Under the pieces are notes generated by a model. The model did no database searches and was not told where the DNA came from. It saw only the letters and a program-made list of their open reading frames with translations. From Coriobacteriales bacterium (GTDB lineage: Bacteria > Actinomycetota > Coriobacteriia > Coriobacteriales > UBA8131): a stretch of DNA of 32,076 nucleotides. The position numbers were made by a program, and so were the translations under genes. Shown here one piece after another: positions 22,303-29,008 of the stretch. Position 1 is the first letter of the stretch; every line of letters begins with the position of its first letter. The stretch covers positions 1 through 32,076 of the forward strand of contig JAISGO010000040.1 in assembly GCA_031263025.1 (NCBI GenBank), in the 5' to 3' direction.

Positions 22303-23190
22303 ATGCCAAAAGGGGACAGGTCCAGTTTGGCAATGCCAAAAGGGGACAGGTCCCATTTGGCAGGCGCCCAAATGCCAAAAGGGGACAGGTCTCTTTTGGC
22401 AACCGCTCACGCGGGCAACGATAAAGACGCCAAGCGCCGCGCCGCCAAGGCGGGCGCCGGGGTAGACGACAAGCCGCGTCGGGGCAAGTTCAGCAAGCTC
22501 TTACTGATCATCGGCATCCTGCTGATCCTGGCGGCGGCAGCGATTGTGGGATGGTTGTTCTGGCAGCACTGGCAAAACCAACAAGACTACCAATCCGTCC
22601 AAGCCGTGGCCGGCGCCAATCAGCCAGTCGCAGGTTCGACCGCCGCCAAGGGCAAATGGAACCTCGACAAGACCATCAACTGGACAGCCCTGCGCAAGCG
22701 TAATCCCGAGGTGGTTGGCTGGGTGGTGGTGCCCGGCACCAAGATCAACTATCCGGTCGTGCAGAGCAAAAACAACCAAGACTACCTACATCAGAACTTC
22801 GACAAACAGTCCAGCGTCTACGGCTGCGTTTTCAACGACTACCAGGGTGACCCCCGCTTGGCCGGACAGGTCAACATCATCTACGGCCACGATATGCGTG
22901 ACGGTTCGATGTTCGCCGGCCTCAATAAATTCACCGACGCCAGCTACTTGGCTAAACATCGGACCATCTGGCTCTTCACCCCTTGGATGACCTATCAGCT
23001 GCAGGCCAACAAATGCAAGAAAGTCTACGGCAGCAGCACCTCCTTCCGCTCCCGCCTGGCTGACCCGCTCGACCCGGGCAAGCCCAAGGAATACGATTTT
23101 GTCACCTGTTGGGCACCTGATGACTCCTACCGGGTTGCTATAATAAGTACTGTGATCAATCAGAAAGTCCCCAGTAATTATGTTGGATAG
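22303..23190 (+). CDS. Class B-type sortase with repeat-derived N-terminus
   Basis: A membrane-anchored cysteine transpeptidase, 295 residues from this start. One transmembrane helix (about 65-84) precedes an extracellular sortase domain with catalytic H196 (IIYGHDMRDGSMF), C269 (DFVTCW) and R277 (DSYRVAI), the class B order and spacing. Residues 1-33 are three copies of MPKGDRS(S/H/L)LA encoded by TGCCAAA palindromes. The true start is uncertain: 22303, the later repeat ATGs, and 22222 (overlapping the small peptide gene) are all possible, and none has a good Shine-Dalgarno sequence; coupling to the upstream peptide gene is likely. The gene overlaps purF by 11 nt. No LPxTG/NPxTN substrate is visible in the window. 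Confidence 0.82.
   Translation: MPKGDRSSLAMPKGDRSHLAGAQMPKGDRSLLATAHAGNDKDAKRRAAKAGAGVDDKPRRGKFSKLLLIIGILLILAAAAIVGWLFWQHWQNQQDYQSVQAVAGANQPVAGSTAAKGKWNLDKTINWTALRKRNPEVVGWVVVPGTKINYPVVQSKNNQDYLHQNFDKQSSVYGCVFNDYQGDPRLAGQVNIIYGHDMRDGSMFAGLNKFTDASYLAKHRTIWLFTPWMTYQLQANKCKKVYGSSTSFRSRLADPLDPGKPKEYDFVTCWAPDDSYRVAIISTVINQKVPSNYVG
22304..22401. repeat. Three TGCCAAA...TTTGGCA palindromes in frame with the sortase
   Basis: Three 29-nt copies at 22304-22332, 22334-22362 and 22373-22401, each TGCCAAAAGGGGACAGGTC followed by a variable 3 nt and TTTGGCA. Start-to-start spacings of 30 and 39 nt are multiples of three, so the sortase frame stays open and every copy encodes MPKGDRS(x)LA. Single, more diverged copies lie at 26403-26452 and 28785-28814. 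Confidence 0.85.
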
Positions 23191-24796
23191 GCCTGCCACA
23201 GACGACAGCTTAGGGCTCGCTTCAGGGGCGTGTTCTGCACGGGGGCGCGGCCCGGCCTCCGATCCTGCCGAGGCCGACACCCTGCACGAGGAATGTGCGG
23301 TCTTCGGCGTCTATGCGCCAGAGGAAGACGTCGCCCGTCTCACTTATTTTGGCTTACAAGCCCTGCAGCATCGCGGTCAAGAGAGCGCCGGTATCGCGGT
23401 CGCCGACGGCGAAAGCATCGTGGTCAGCAAGGACATGGGGCTGGTCACCCAGGTCTTCGACGAGGCCAAGCTCTCGGCTCTGTCTGGCCATGTAGCGATC
23501 GGCCACACCCGTTACTCCACCGCCGGGGGAGCCGACTCCTGGGAGGCGGCCCAGCCCCATCTTTCCACGGTTGGCGAGCAGATCGTCGCCCTCGCCCACA
23601 ACGGCACCCTCACCAATACCGCCGAGCTGCGCTCCCGCCTGGTCGACGCCGGCGTGCCTTTCCGCAGCCCGGCCGACAGCGAAGTCGCGGCCAAGCTGAT
23701 CGGCGCTGGTACCGTGCGCACCAACAGCATGCGTGCCGGGATCAAGAAGGCGATGCAACTGATGCAGGGCGCTTATTCTATGGTGTTGATCAGCTACCAG
23801 GCGCTGTACGCATTCCGCGATCCCTATGGCATCCGCCCCCTCTGCATCGGAGTGCTGCCCAACCAAGGTGGTTATGTGGTGGCCAGCGAGACCTGCGGCC
23901 TGGACATCCTCGGCGCCACCTATCTACGTGACGTGCGCCCCGGGGAGATCGTCAAGATCGACGGCGTGCACAGCCACAACCTGCGCAGCATGCAGGCGGT
24001 GCCAGCGCGCAGCCAGGCCTCCTGTATCTTCGAATACGTCTACTTCGCTCGCCCGGACAGCATCCTCGCTGGTCAGAGCGTTTACCAGGCGCGTGAGCAC
24101 ATGGGTAAGAACCTCGCAGTCGAGGCCCCGGCTCCAGACGCCGACCTGGTAATCGGGGTACCGGACAGCGGCGTGCCCTCGGCGATCGGCTTCGCCAAGC
24201 AGGCCGGCATTCCCTACCGCGAGGGCATCGTGAAAAACCGCTACGTCGGCCGCACTTTCATCCAGCCCACCCAGCGCCTGCGCCAGCTGGGCATCCGCCT
24301 CAAGCTCAACCCCCTCCCCGAGACCATCCGGGGCAAGCGGCTGGCCGTGATCGACGACTCGATCGTGCGCGGCAACACCTCGAAGCAGCTCGTCCAGATG
24401 CTGCGCGAGGCTGGCGCTGCCGAGGTGCACCTGCGCATCGTCTCGCCCAAGATAGTGTGGCCCTGTTTCTATGGTATTGACACCGACATACAGTCAGAGC
24501 TGATCGCCGCCCAAAAGTCAGTCGAGCAGATTTGCCAGTTCGTGCAGGCGGACTCCCTGGCATTTCTTTCGGTGGAGGGCATGACTGCCGCCGTCACCGG
24601 CCTGCACCCCGAGGAGGTGCGCGCCCGGAGCGCGGCCGACCCCCAGCACAGCTGCGGCTACTGCACGGCTTGTTTTACCGGGGAATACCCCATCCGCATC
24701 TCCGAGGCGATGCAAGAGCGCTCTTTCTGCGGCGACTTGGAGCCGACTTTTTGGCCGGAGACCGACGAGTCCGGCACCATGCCCTTGCCGCTCTAA
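23180..24796 (+). CDS. purF: Amidophosphoribosyltransferase
   Basis: A 538-residue enzyme that catalyses the first committed step of purine synthesis (PRPP + glutamine to phosphoribosylamine). The Ntn-type glutaminase domain starts at C39 ([11 protein letters not shown]); the residues before it are a propeptide that should be removed to expose the catalytic Cys. This is longer than the 11-residue Bacillus subtilis propeptide, so an internal start is possible. RHTR-type contacts appear in [11 protein letters not shown], the PRPP loop is [16 protein letters not shown], and the C-terminal CGYC...ACFTGEYP fits the Fe-S ligands of the Bacillus-type enzyme. It overlaps the sortase gene. Its last 49 bp are duplicated downstream at 26454-26502. 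Confidence 0.95.
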   Translation: MLDRPATDDSLGLASGACSARGRGPASDPAEADTLHEECAVFGVYAPEEDVARLTYFGLQALQHRGQESAGIAVADGESIVVSKDMGLVTQVFDEAKLSALSGHVAIGHTRYSTAGGADSWEAAQPHLSTVGEQIVALAHNGTLTNTAELRSRLVDAGVPFRSPADSEVAAKLIGAGTVRTNSMRAGIKKAMQLMQGAYSMVLISYQALYAFRDPYGIRPLCIGVLPNQGGYVVASETCGLDILGATYLRDVRPGEIVKIDGVHSHNLRSMQAVPARSQASCIFEYVYFARPDSILAGQSVYQAREHMGKNLAVEAPAPDADLVIGVPDSGVPSAIGFAKQAGIPYREGIVKNRYVGRTFIQPTQRLRQLGIRLKLNPLPETIRGKRLAVIDDSIVRGNTSKQLVQMLREAGAAEVHLRIVSPKIVWPCFYGIDTDIQSELIAAQKSVEQICQFVQADSLAFLSVEGMTAAVTGLHPEEVRARSAADPQHSCGYCTACFTGEYPIRISEAMQERSFCGDLEPTFWPETDESGTMPLPL

Positions 24797-24797
24797 G
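24749..24797 (+). repeat. purF 3'-end direct repeat, copy 1 (native)
   Basis: The last 48 bp of purF including the stop codon plus one base, matching 26454-26502 at 48 of 49 positions (the single difference is T at 24785 versus C at 26490). It marks the left border of the segment carrying the DUF4143 ATPase gene. Confidence 0.85.
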
Positions 24798-24818
24798 GGC
24801 GAGAGGCGTTTCACTAAC

Positions 24819-24842
24819 GGGGACACCCTATAGGGTGTCCCC
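24819..24842. repeat. 24-nt perfect palindrome GGGGACACC-CTATAG-GGTGTCCCC
   Basis: A perfect palindrome 22 bp after the purF stop, a covariant twin of the one at 22045-22068. It may double as the purF transcript end, but no T tract follows. Confidence 0.75.
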
Positions 24843-24910
24843 TAGGTCAGACTGTTCCTGTAGGGTTTCTCACCTGGGACGACAGCCAAACCAAACATAA
24901 TAAGAACCTT

Positions 24911-24967
24911 AAATTGTAAAAAAACACAAAAAAAGGAAGCTAAAATTGTAAAAAATAACAAAAAACA
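24911..24967. repeat. AT-rich direct repeats upstream of the ATPase gene
   Basis: AAATTGTAAAAAAACACAAA (from 24911) and AAATTGTAAAAAATAACAAA (from 24943) are repeated with a 32-bp period, about three helical turns, in very AT-rich DNA 60-120 bp before the DUF4143 gene. The phasing suggests a protein-binding or curved-DNA control region. The rest of the 234-bp gap holds the palindrome and a weak TATACT box near 25000. Confidence 0.45.
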
Positions 24968-25030
24968 GAATGAATTTCCAAGATTGGGCTGATTTTATGT
25001 TATACTTCTCCCAAAGAGAACGGAGCCCGA

Positions 25031-26380
25031 ATGGAGCGGACAATATTCAAACAGCTGATTGAATGGCAGAAAAGCGCTGTACGCAAACCGCTGATCATCA
25101 GAGGTGCGCGCCAAGTCGGGAAAACTTGGGTGATGCAGCATTTCGGGGAGTGCTTCTATCAGGAGAGCGTCTATCTGAATTTCGATCGGGAGAAGGCGCT
25201 TGCGGGGTTGTTCGAGGACAGTATGGATCCCCGATTGTTGATCCGTCGGATTGGCACACTGCGTGGGACGCGCATTGAACCTGGGAAGACCCTGCTCATT
25301 CTCGACGAGATACAAGAGGCCCCCCGAGCTTTGGCCGCCCTGAAATATCTTTACGAAGAGACGCCCGAATATCATGTTATGGCGGCCGGCTCCTTGCTTG
25401 GGGTCGCGCTGCATGAGAACACCTCTTTTCCAGTCGGTCAGGTTGATGCGTTGGACTTGCGGCCGATGGATTTCCTCGAGTTCCTCCGCGCTATGGAACG
25501 CGATGACTTGCGACAGGTGCTGATGTCTGGGGATTTCTCCTTGATCAAGGTAGCACGCGCCGAGCTGGACGACCTCTTGCGGCAGCACCTCTTTTGTGGA
25601 GGGATGCCAGAAGTGGTCAAGGCCTTTGCAGGTGGCGCTGGTTTCCAAGAGGTACAGCGCCTGCAGGAAAACCTTGTCTTCGCCTATCGCAATGACGTGT
25701 CCAAGCATGCGCCCGAACGGCAGGTTCCGCGCATTTTCCAGGTCTTGGACAGCACACCTGGACAGCTCGCGCGCGAGAATAAGAAATTCGTCTATGGTCA
25801 GGTGAAAAATGGCGCACGCGGCCATGATTATGAGGCAGCCTTGCTTTGGCTGGAAGGCGCGGGGATCATTCGGCGTTTATGCCGGGCGGCGGCGAAGTGC
25901 CCTTTGAAAAACTACCGCGACGATTCCGCGTTCAAGGTCTTCTTGGTAGACAGCGGCCTTCTAGCTAGTATGAGCGGCGCGAGCGCTGATATGCTGGTTG
26001 TCGGTGACGTCCTGTTGACCGAGTTCCGTGGTGCCTTGACTGAGCAATATGCGCTGCAAGAACTGGTGGCCGCTGGTTGCGATCCTTATTATTGGACTAA
26101 TGCTGCAGGTAAGTCTGAGGTTGATTTTCTGATTCAGGCGCAGGTGGGTGGGCGCACACAGGTCGTTCCGCTTGAGGCCAAGGCGGGCATTAACCTGCGG
26201 GCCAAGAGCCTTAAGACTTTCATGGAGAAATACCGTACGCCAATCGCCCTACGTCTTTCGATGGCGGACTATCACGTTTCAGAAGTGCCGTATGGAGATG
26301 GTAGCTCGGGGCGCATCATCGATCTTCCGCTCTTCGCTATTGGTTTGCTCAAGACGATCCTTGCTCAGATAGGACAATGA
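25031..26380 (+). CDS. AAA-family ATPase with DUF4143 domain
   Basis: A 449-residue protein of the common AAA_14-DUF4143 family. The Walker A motif is GARQVGKT (25-32) and Walker B is LLILDEIQ (88-95), followed by the sensor region MAAGSLLG. The C-terminal half contains the DUF4143 region with a nuclease-like core: SEVDFLIQ (about 363-370) and VPLEAKAG (about 379-386), the D...ExK pattern of PD-(D/E)XK folds. These ATPases are abundant in anaerobes, often on genomic islands; their role is unproven. Here the gene stands alone between two copies of the purF 3' end, in AT-richer surroundings, which suggests acquisition or rearrangement. Confidence 0.87.
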   Translation: MERTIFKQLIEWQKSAVRKPLIIRGARQVGKTWVMQHFGECFYQESVYLNFDREKALAGLFEDSMDPRLLIRRIGTLRGTRIEPGKTLLILDEIQEAPRALAALKYLYEETPEYHVMAAGSLLGVALHENTSFPVGQVDALDLRPMDFLEFLRAMERDDLRQVLMSGDFSLIKVARAELDDLLRQHLFCGGMPEVVKAFAGGAGFQEVQRLQENLVFAYRNDVSKHAPERQVPRIFQVLDSTPGQLARENKKFVYGQVKNGARGHDYEAALLWLEGAGIIRRLCRAAAKCPLKNYRDDSAFKVFLVDSGLLASMSGASADMLVVGDVLLTEFRGALTEQYALQELVAAGCDPYYWTNAAGKSEVDFLIQAQVGGRTQVVPLEAKAGINLRAKSLKTFMEKYRTPIALRLSMADYHVSEVPYGDGSSGRIIDLPLFAIGLLKTILAQIGQ

Positions 26381-26402
26381 TGCCCCCTATCCAGAATGTC
26401 AA

Positions 26403-26452
26403 CGCCAAACGGTACCTGTCCCCAATTAGGCATCCCTGTCCCCGATTTGGCA
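26403..26452. repeat. Rearranged TGCCAAA/GGGGACAGG element
   Basis: Two overlapping pieces of the TGCCAAA-GGGGACAGG family in reverse orientation: GCCAAACGGTACCTGTCCCC followed by AATTAGGCATCCCTGTCCCC and GATTTGGCA. It directly abuts the duplicated purF end (26454), so the repeat may have mediated the rearrangement. Confidence 0.6.
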
Positions 26453-26453
26453 C

Positions 26454-26502
26454 TTTTGGCCGGAGACCGACGAGTCCGGCACCATGCCCCTGCCGCTCTA
26501 AG
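26454..26502 (+). repeat. purF 3'-end direct repeat, copy 2 (duplicate)
   Basis: A 49-bp copy of the end of purF including the stop codon, with no purF sequence upstream of it. It closes the segment opened by the native copy at 24749-24797. No integrase gene lies between the two copies. Confidence 0.85.
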
Positions 26503-26633
26503 TTGCCTTGTCCCTGAGATAGAGGGTCGGCAATTTTAAGTGTCTCCGGGTCTGTGAGAGTTATCGCCCTGAATGATTGCAGAGTCTGTAGTATAATGCA
26601 ATACAAAACGTAATACAGAAAAGGCGGTTATTG

Positions 26634-26939
26634 ATGTCTGCACCGACCACACAAAAGAAACGCCACAGTGCTTACCAACGTACCAAAACGACGCATACGC
26701 TTAGTCTGCGAGTCAATGATGCGCAGTATCAGATGATTAACCAGCTGGCAGACCATTACCACACTACGCGCACCAACGTTATTCTGACTGCGATCATGTA
26801 TGAATACCAAGACCAAAAAGAGTTCTTCAACCAAGAGACGGTTGAGGCGATGTGCGAAGCTGACCAGATTGCCGAGGGCAATCTCGAATCGAAGGTCTAT
26901 GCAAACGCCGATGAGCTCTTTGCCGAGATAGAGAAATGA
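26634..26939 (+). CDS. Ribbon-helix-helix antitoxin (RelB/DinJ-like)
   Basis: A 101-residue protein. Residues 20-58 form a ribbon-helix-helix domain (THTLSLRVNDAQYQMINQLA, then a second helix), and the acidic C-terminus (ADQIAEGNLES...ADELFAEIE) resembles the toxin-neutralising tail of RelB/DinJ antitoxins. The ATG follows the Shine-Dalgarno AAGGCGG, and TATAAT at 26592-26597 is a likely -10 box with repeated GTAT/ATAC blocks that could be an operator. Its stop overlaps the toxin start (ATGA). Since the partner toxin is frameshifted, the antitoxin may persist without its target. Confidence 0.8.
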   Translation: MSAPTTQKKRHSAYQRTKTTHTLSLRVNDAQYQMINQLADHYHTTRTNVILTAIMYEYQDQKEFFNQETVEAMCEADQIAEGNLESKVYANADELFAEIEK

Positions 26940-27216
26940 TGTGTTCTATCCAGCAGACTGCAAAATTCAAAAAAGATCTTAAGCGCGTTAAAATGCGAGG
27001 TTACGATCTGTCTTTGCTTAAAGAAATAATTGAACTGTTGCAGAAGAAGAACATCTTCCAGAACGTTTTTCTGACCATGAGCTCCATGGTGATTTTATCG
27101 GTCATCGTGAATGTCATGTTCAGCCGGATTGGCTGCTCGTCTACCGGTATTCTCCGAACAAACTTATTCTCATTCTGACACGTACCGGGTCACATGCAGA
27201 TTTATTCAAAAAATAG
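26936..27216 (+). pseudogene. YafQ-type mRNA interferase toxin, frameshifted
   Basis: The first 38 codons read QTAKFKKDLKRVKMRGYDLS then an LLKEIIELLQKK helix, typical of YafQ/RelE toxins. Near 27050 the frame shifts; the other frame continues LPERFSDHELHGDFIGHREC, then HVQPDWLLVY and LTRTGSHADLFKK to a TAG at 27214, the C-terminal half of YafQ with its His, Asp and catalytic His (GSHADLF) intact. One lost base in the A-rich AAGAAGAAC stretch explains this. As sequenced, the first frame ends at 27178 with an unrelated tail and would be inactive. A sequencing error in the A-rich tract is possible. Confidence 0.85.
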
Positions 27217-27222
27217 CGATTT

Positions 27223-27231
27223 CCGGGGACA
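27223..27231. repeat. CCGGGGACA half-element left of the IS110-type element
   Basis: The left end of the GGGGACA family (CCGGGGACATTTAAGA), identical in its first 12 bases to the 14.9-kb element. Together with the right half at 28314-28327 it brackets the IS110-type element, consistent with insertion into a pre-existing repeat. Confidence 0.55.
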
Positions 27232-27394
27232 TTTAAGACAATATGACCCATGGCATTGTCAAGGCTCCTTACGTATCTATTGAAATGCCCTTAATGGCTA
27301 CGTGAGTTCAGGCTTTGCATGATGCTCCACAATACATTCGTAGAGGTTTGTGGTAAGCCCTATCACAAACAGAGGAAACGAAAGGAGCCTTGTT

Positions 27395-28089
27395 ATGGGT
27401 TATTGTACCGCTATAGGATTGGACGTCCACGCTCGTTCGATTAAGGCATGCGCGCTTGATACCGCAACCGGGGAGCTTGTGCAGCGAACATTTCCGTACG
27501 ACGGTGAGGTTGTCGGCAAATGGGCGCAGGGATTCAAGGCGCCAGTGGGGCTGGTTTACGAATCCGGCTGTATGGGTTTCGGGCTTTCACGTACGTTGAA
27601 TGCCTGCGACAACCTCAAGTGCATAGTCGGAGCTGTATCAAAGATGTATAAACCACCTGCCGACCGCAAAGGCAAGACCGATAAGCGTGATGCCACCTTC
27701 TTAGCGAGGCTTTTGGCATCTGGCAACATCACGCCTGTGTACGTGCCCACCGAGCATGTGGAGACCTTACGCGACCTATCACGTGCGAGGGCCGACGCTT
27801 TAAGCTGCCTTAAACACTCGATACAACAACTATCGGGGTTCCTCATGCGACACGGTATGGTCTGGAAAGAGCGTACGCCCAAAGGCAAGCTGAAGAAAGC
27901 TTGGTACGTTCCTCCATCACCAAAAGCGGCAACTCTCATCTGCGCAAACTCCTCTGTGAGGTGTCATGGTGCTATGCAAGAGCTAGTCGCAAGGACAAGG
28001 AACCTGCGACGGGCAGTATCGTAACACCGGAGATGCAAAGGCTCGCCAGGAAAGCCACCCGCAGATTGCGTGGGCTTTGGAGCGAATAG
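27395..28089 (+). pseudogene. IS110-family DEDD transposase, internally deleted and frameshifted
   Basis: The start has a good Shine-Dalgarno sequence (AAAGGAG). The N-terminal RuvC-like DEDD domain is recognisable: Asp in IGLDVHARS, Glu in VYESGCMG and the DxxD in KTDKRDATFLARLL. After KGKLKK (about 27900) the sequence jumps to a different frame reading SITKSGNSHLRKLLCEVSW, the conserved C-terminal Transposase_20 segment, and ends at TAG 28087. Most of the C-terminal catalytic Ser domain is missing, so an internal deletion with frame loss is inferred. The protein cannot be active; the element would need a transposase from another copy. Confidence 0.82.
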
Positions 28090-28193
28090 ATGAAATGCGT
28101 TAACCAACACGCGGATATGAAACTGCAGGGAACTGCGATGGGTAAAAGCTAAAACATGGCTTTTATGGACAGAACAAGATGAAAGATATAACC

Positions 28194-28232
28194 AAGCCAG
28201 CTTAGATGCCACAAGGCATACTAGGCTGGCTT
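28194..28232 (+). ncRNA. Hairpin in the right non-coding end, possible seek/bridge RNA part
   Basis: AAGCCAGC (28194-28201) pairs with GCTGGCTT (28225-28232), and inside ATGCC pairs with GGCAT, giving a long interrupted hairpin. In IS1111-type elements the guide (bridge/seek) RNA is encoded in the non-coding end, so this is the likely position. It could equally be the transposase terminator, since TTTT follows. Confidence 0.35.
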
Positions 28233-28313
28233 TTCATTGTCGTTTGACAATGCCATGGGTCATATGAAATAGCCTAGCTACCATCCACTTATGCGTGGGG
28301 CATTTCAAGGCTA

Positions 28314-28327
28314 GGTGTCCCCGATGG
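28314..28327. repeat. GGTGTCCCCGATGG half-element right of the IS110-type element
   Basis: The right half of the GGGGACA family. The 48 bp before it (AAATAGCCTAGC...AAGGCTAG) has the same inner stem layout as the 76-bp element at 14.9 kb (AAATAGTCTAG...GAGGCTATTT), so this is probably the remaining part of the element that the IS110-type insertion split. Confidence 0.5.
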
Positions 28328-28352
28328 TTGGTATAGCGGCCTTTAAGGGCTT

Positions 28353-28380
28353 CTTATGTTTTTCTTAAGGAAAAAGTAAG
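28353..28380. terminator. AT-rich hairpin upstream of the small toxin-like gene
   Basis: CTTATGTTTTTCTTAAGG and AAAAAGTAAG form a hairpin of about 13 pairs (CTTA with TAAG, TTTTTC with GAAAAA). It may end transcripts from the IS side and insulate the small gene downstream. Probably bidirectional. Confidence 0.4.
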
Positions 28381-28492
28381 AGTGAATTAAGACCGCCTGG
28401 GTATAAAAAAGTCCGGCCCCATGTGCCCAGATGTGTGGGTATGCCTCTTTAGTCTTACCTGGGAGCGATCCTGCTCTCCTTTGATTTTAGGC

Positions 28493-28506
28493 AAAGGAGG
28501 TGATCC
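28493..28506 (+). promoter_or_regulatory. Full-length anti-SD-matching ribosome binding site
   Basis: AAAGGAGGTGATCC is complementary over 14 nt to the conserved 3' end of bacterial 16S rRNA (GGATCACCTCCTTT). It lies 1 nt before the ATG of the 39-codon gene, with the core GGAGG about 7 nt away. Such over-strong sites are typical of structured, translationally silenced toxin mRNAs. Confidence 0.8.
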
Positions 28507-28507
28507 C

Positions 28508-28627
28508 ATGGGCTTAGTAACAATGCTAGAGCTAGCGGTTAGAGTACTTGCGACCCTAGTCAAGGCGGCGCGAACAGCCACCAGCATCTGGCAGTTATGC
28601 CAGGATAGACGAAAACGCCGGCATTAG
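28508..28627 (+). CDS. 39-residue hydrophobic peptide with basic tail (type I toxin-like)
   Basis: The product begins MGLVTMLELAVRVLATLVKA, continues with a short Thr/Ser/Trp segment and ends in a strongly basic tail (QDRRKRRH). One amphipathic or membrane-inserted helix plus a charged tail is the general build of small membrane toxins of type I systems (Fst/TxpA/holin-like). The 14-nt ribosome site, the 12-bp complementarity between the two transcript ends, and the hairpin over the stop codon all support a regulated small gene. No antisense RNA gene could be identified with certainty. Family membership is not recognised by sequence; the assignment rests on architecture. Confidence 0.6.
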   Translation: MGLVTMLELAVRVLATLVKAARTATSIWQLCQDRRKRRH

Positions 28628-28638
28628 CCGACGTTTTC
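28611..28638 (+). terminator. Hairpin overlapping the stop codon of the small peptide gene
   Basis: GAAAACGCCGGC (28611-28622), loop ATTA, GCCGACGTTTTC (28627-28638): 11 of 12 pairs. The stop codon spans loop and stem. It could be a terminator or a structure that stabilises the mRNA; a further small hairpin (ACCGT/ACGGT, 28660-28673) follows. Confidence 0.6.
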
Positions 28639-28661
28639 CAACAATCTTTAGGCATACCCAC

Positions 28662-29008
28662 CGTCTGATACGGTGCGTGGAACCTTCGCTCTTATTCTAC
28701 CTTAATTAAATGCCAAACCAGGGTTATAGGACAAAATGTGTCTCCGTGAGGGTGTAGTCGCTCGGCACGGCTTGGTCAACAAAATACCAAATGGGGCCTG
28801 TCCCCAATTTGGCATTGTCGCTCTGATGTAGCTGCCAAGGCTTGAGTGCGGTAGCGCAACAAAAAAGTTGTTTCACAACCAAAACTTTCCAAAGTGCGTT
28901 ACAATGACCCTCTATAAAGGGGGAGAAGCCTTTGTTGGGCAGCGGTAACCTTACAGTATGTCGCACCTATCGGGTTTCTCTACCGCGATAGTGAAGCGAG
29001 GGAAGAAA
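28662..29008. other. Intergenic region ahead of the giant surface protein
   Basis: No gene is supported here. It holds one TGCCAAA-type repeat (28785-28814), a short GTTGT/ACAAC hairpin near 28868-28880, a possible -10 TACAAT (28900-28905) without a clear -35, and a leader with CTATCG/CGATAG complementarity (about 28969-28991) just before the Shine-Dalgarno GAGGG. No known riboswitch class was recognised. Confidence 0.5.
28785..28814 (-). repeat. TGCCAAA...TTTGGTA palindrome (single copy)
   Basis: On the minus strand TGCCAAATTGGGGACAGG, then CCCCATTTGGTA: a diverged relative of the three copies in the sortase gene, here in intergenic DNA. It shows that the family is dispersed and not specific to the sortase. 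Confidence 0.75.

Larger units (their letters stand above)
27241..28265. mobile_element. Decayed IS110/IS1111-type insertion element
   Basis: About 1.03 kb bounded by a perfect 22-bp inverted repeat (27241-27262 and 28244-28265; left arm starts ATATGACCCATGGCATTG). It contains a broken DEDD transposase (27395-28089) and a 155-bp right non-coding segment with a strong hairpin. IS110 elements usually lack terminal repeats while the IS1111 subgroup has subterminal ones, so this looks IS1111-like. It lies between two GGGGACA/TGTCCCC half-repeats, matching the habit of some IS110/IS1111 elements of targeting palindromic repeats. Confidence 0.78.
28435..28661 (+). promoter_or_regulatory. Complementary 5' and 3' ends of the small-gene transcript
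   Basis: GTGGGTATGCCT (28435-28446) and AGGCATACCCAC (28650-28661) are perfect 12-bp complements that bracket the 39-codon gene and its hairpin. Long-range pairing of 5' and 3' mRNA ends that hides the ribosome site is a hallmark of type I toxin mRNAs. A TATAAA box at 28402-28407 may serve the transcript. Confidence 0.6.

Noticed and set aside
22304-22401. CRISPR-like array of three 29-nt repeats
   Set aside because: The repeats are palindromic, nearly contiguous (1- and 10-nt gaps), translated in frame, and there are no spacers of normal length or cas genes.
24798-26453. Integrative element with att sites at purF
   Set aside because: The direct repeat fits, but no integrase, excisionase or other mobility gene lies between the copies, so it is reported as a duplication, not as a defined mobile element.
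28493-28506. Fragment of 16S rRNA or its complement
   Set aside because: Only 14 nt match the anti-SD complement, placed exactly as a ribosome site before an ATG; no other rRNA sequence is nearby.
28910-29008. Riboswitch (c-di-GMP type) in the leader of the giant surface protein
   Set aside because: Only a short CTATCG/CGATAG complementarity was seen; the conserved core sequences of known c-di-GMP riboswitches were not found by eye.
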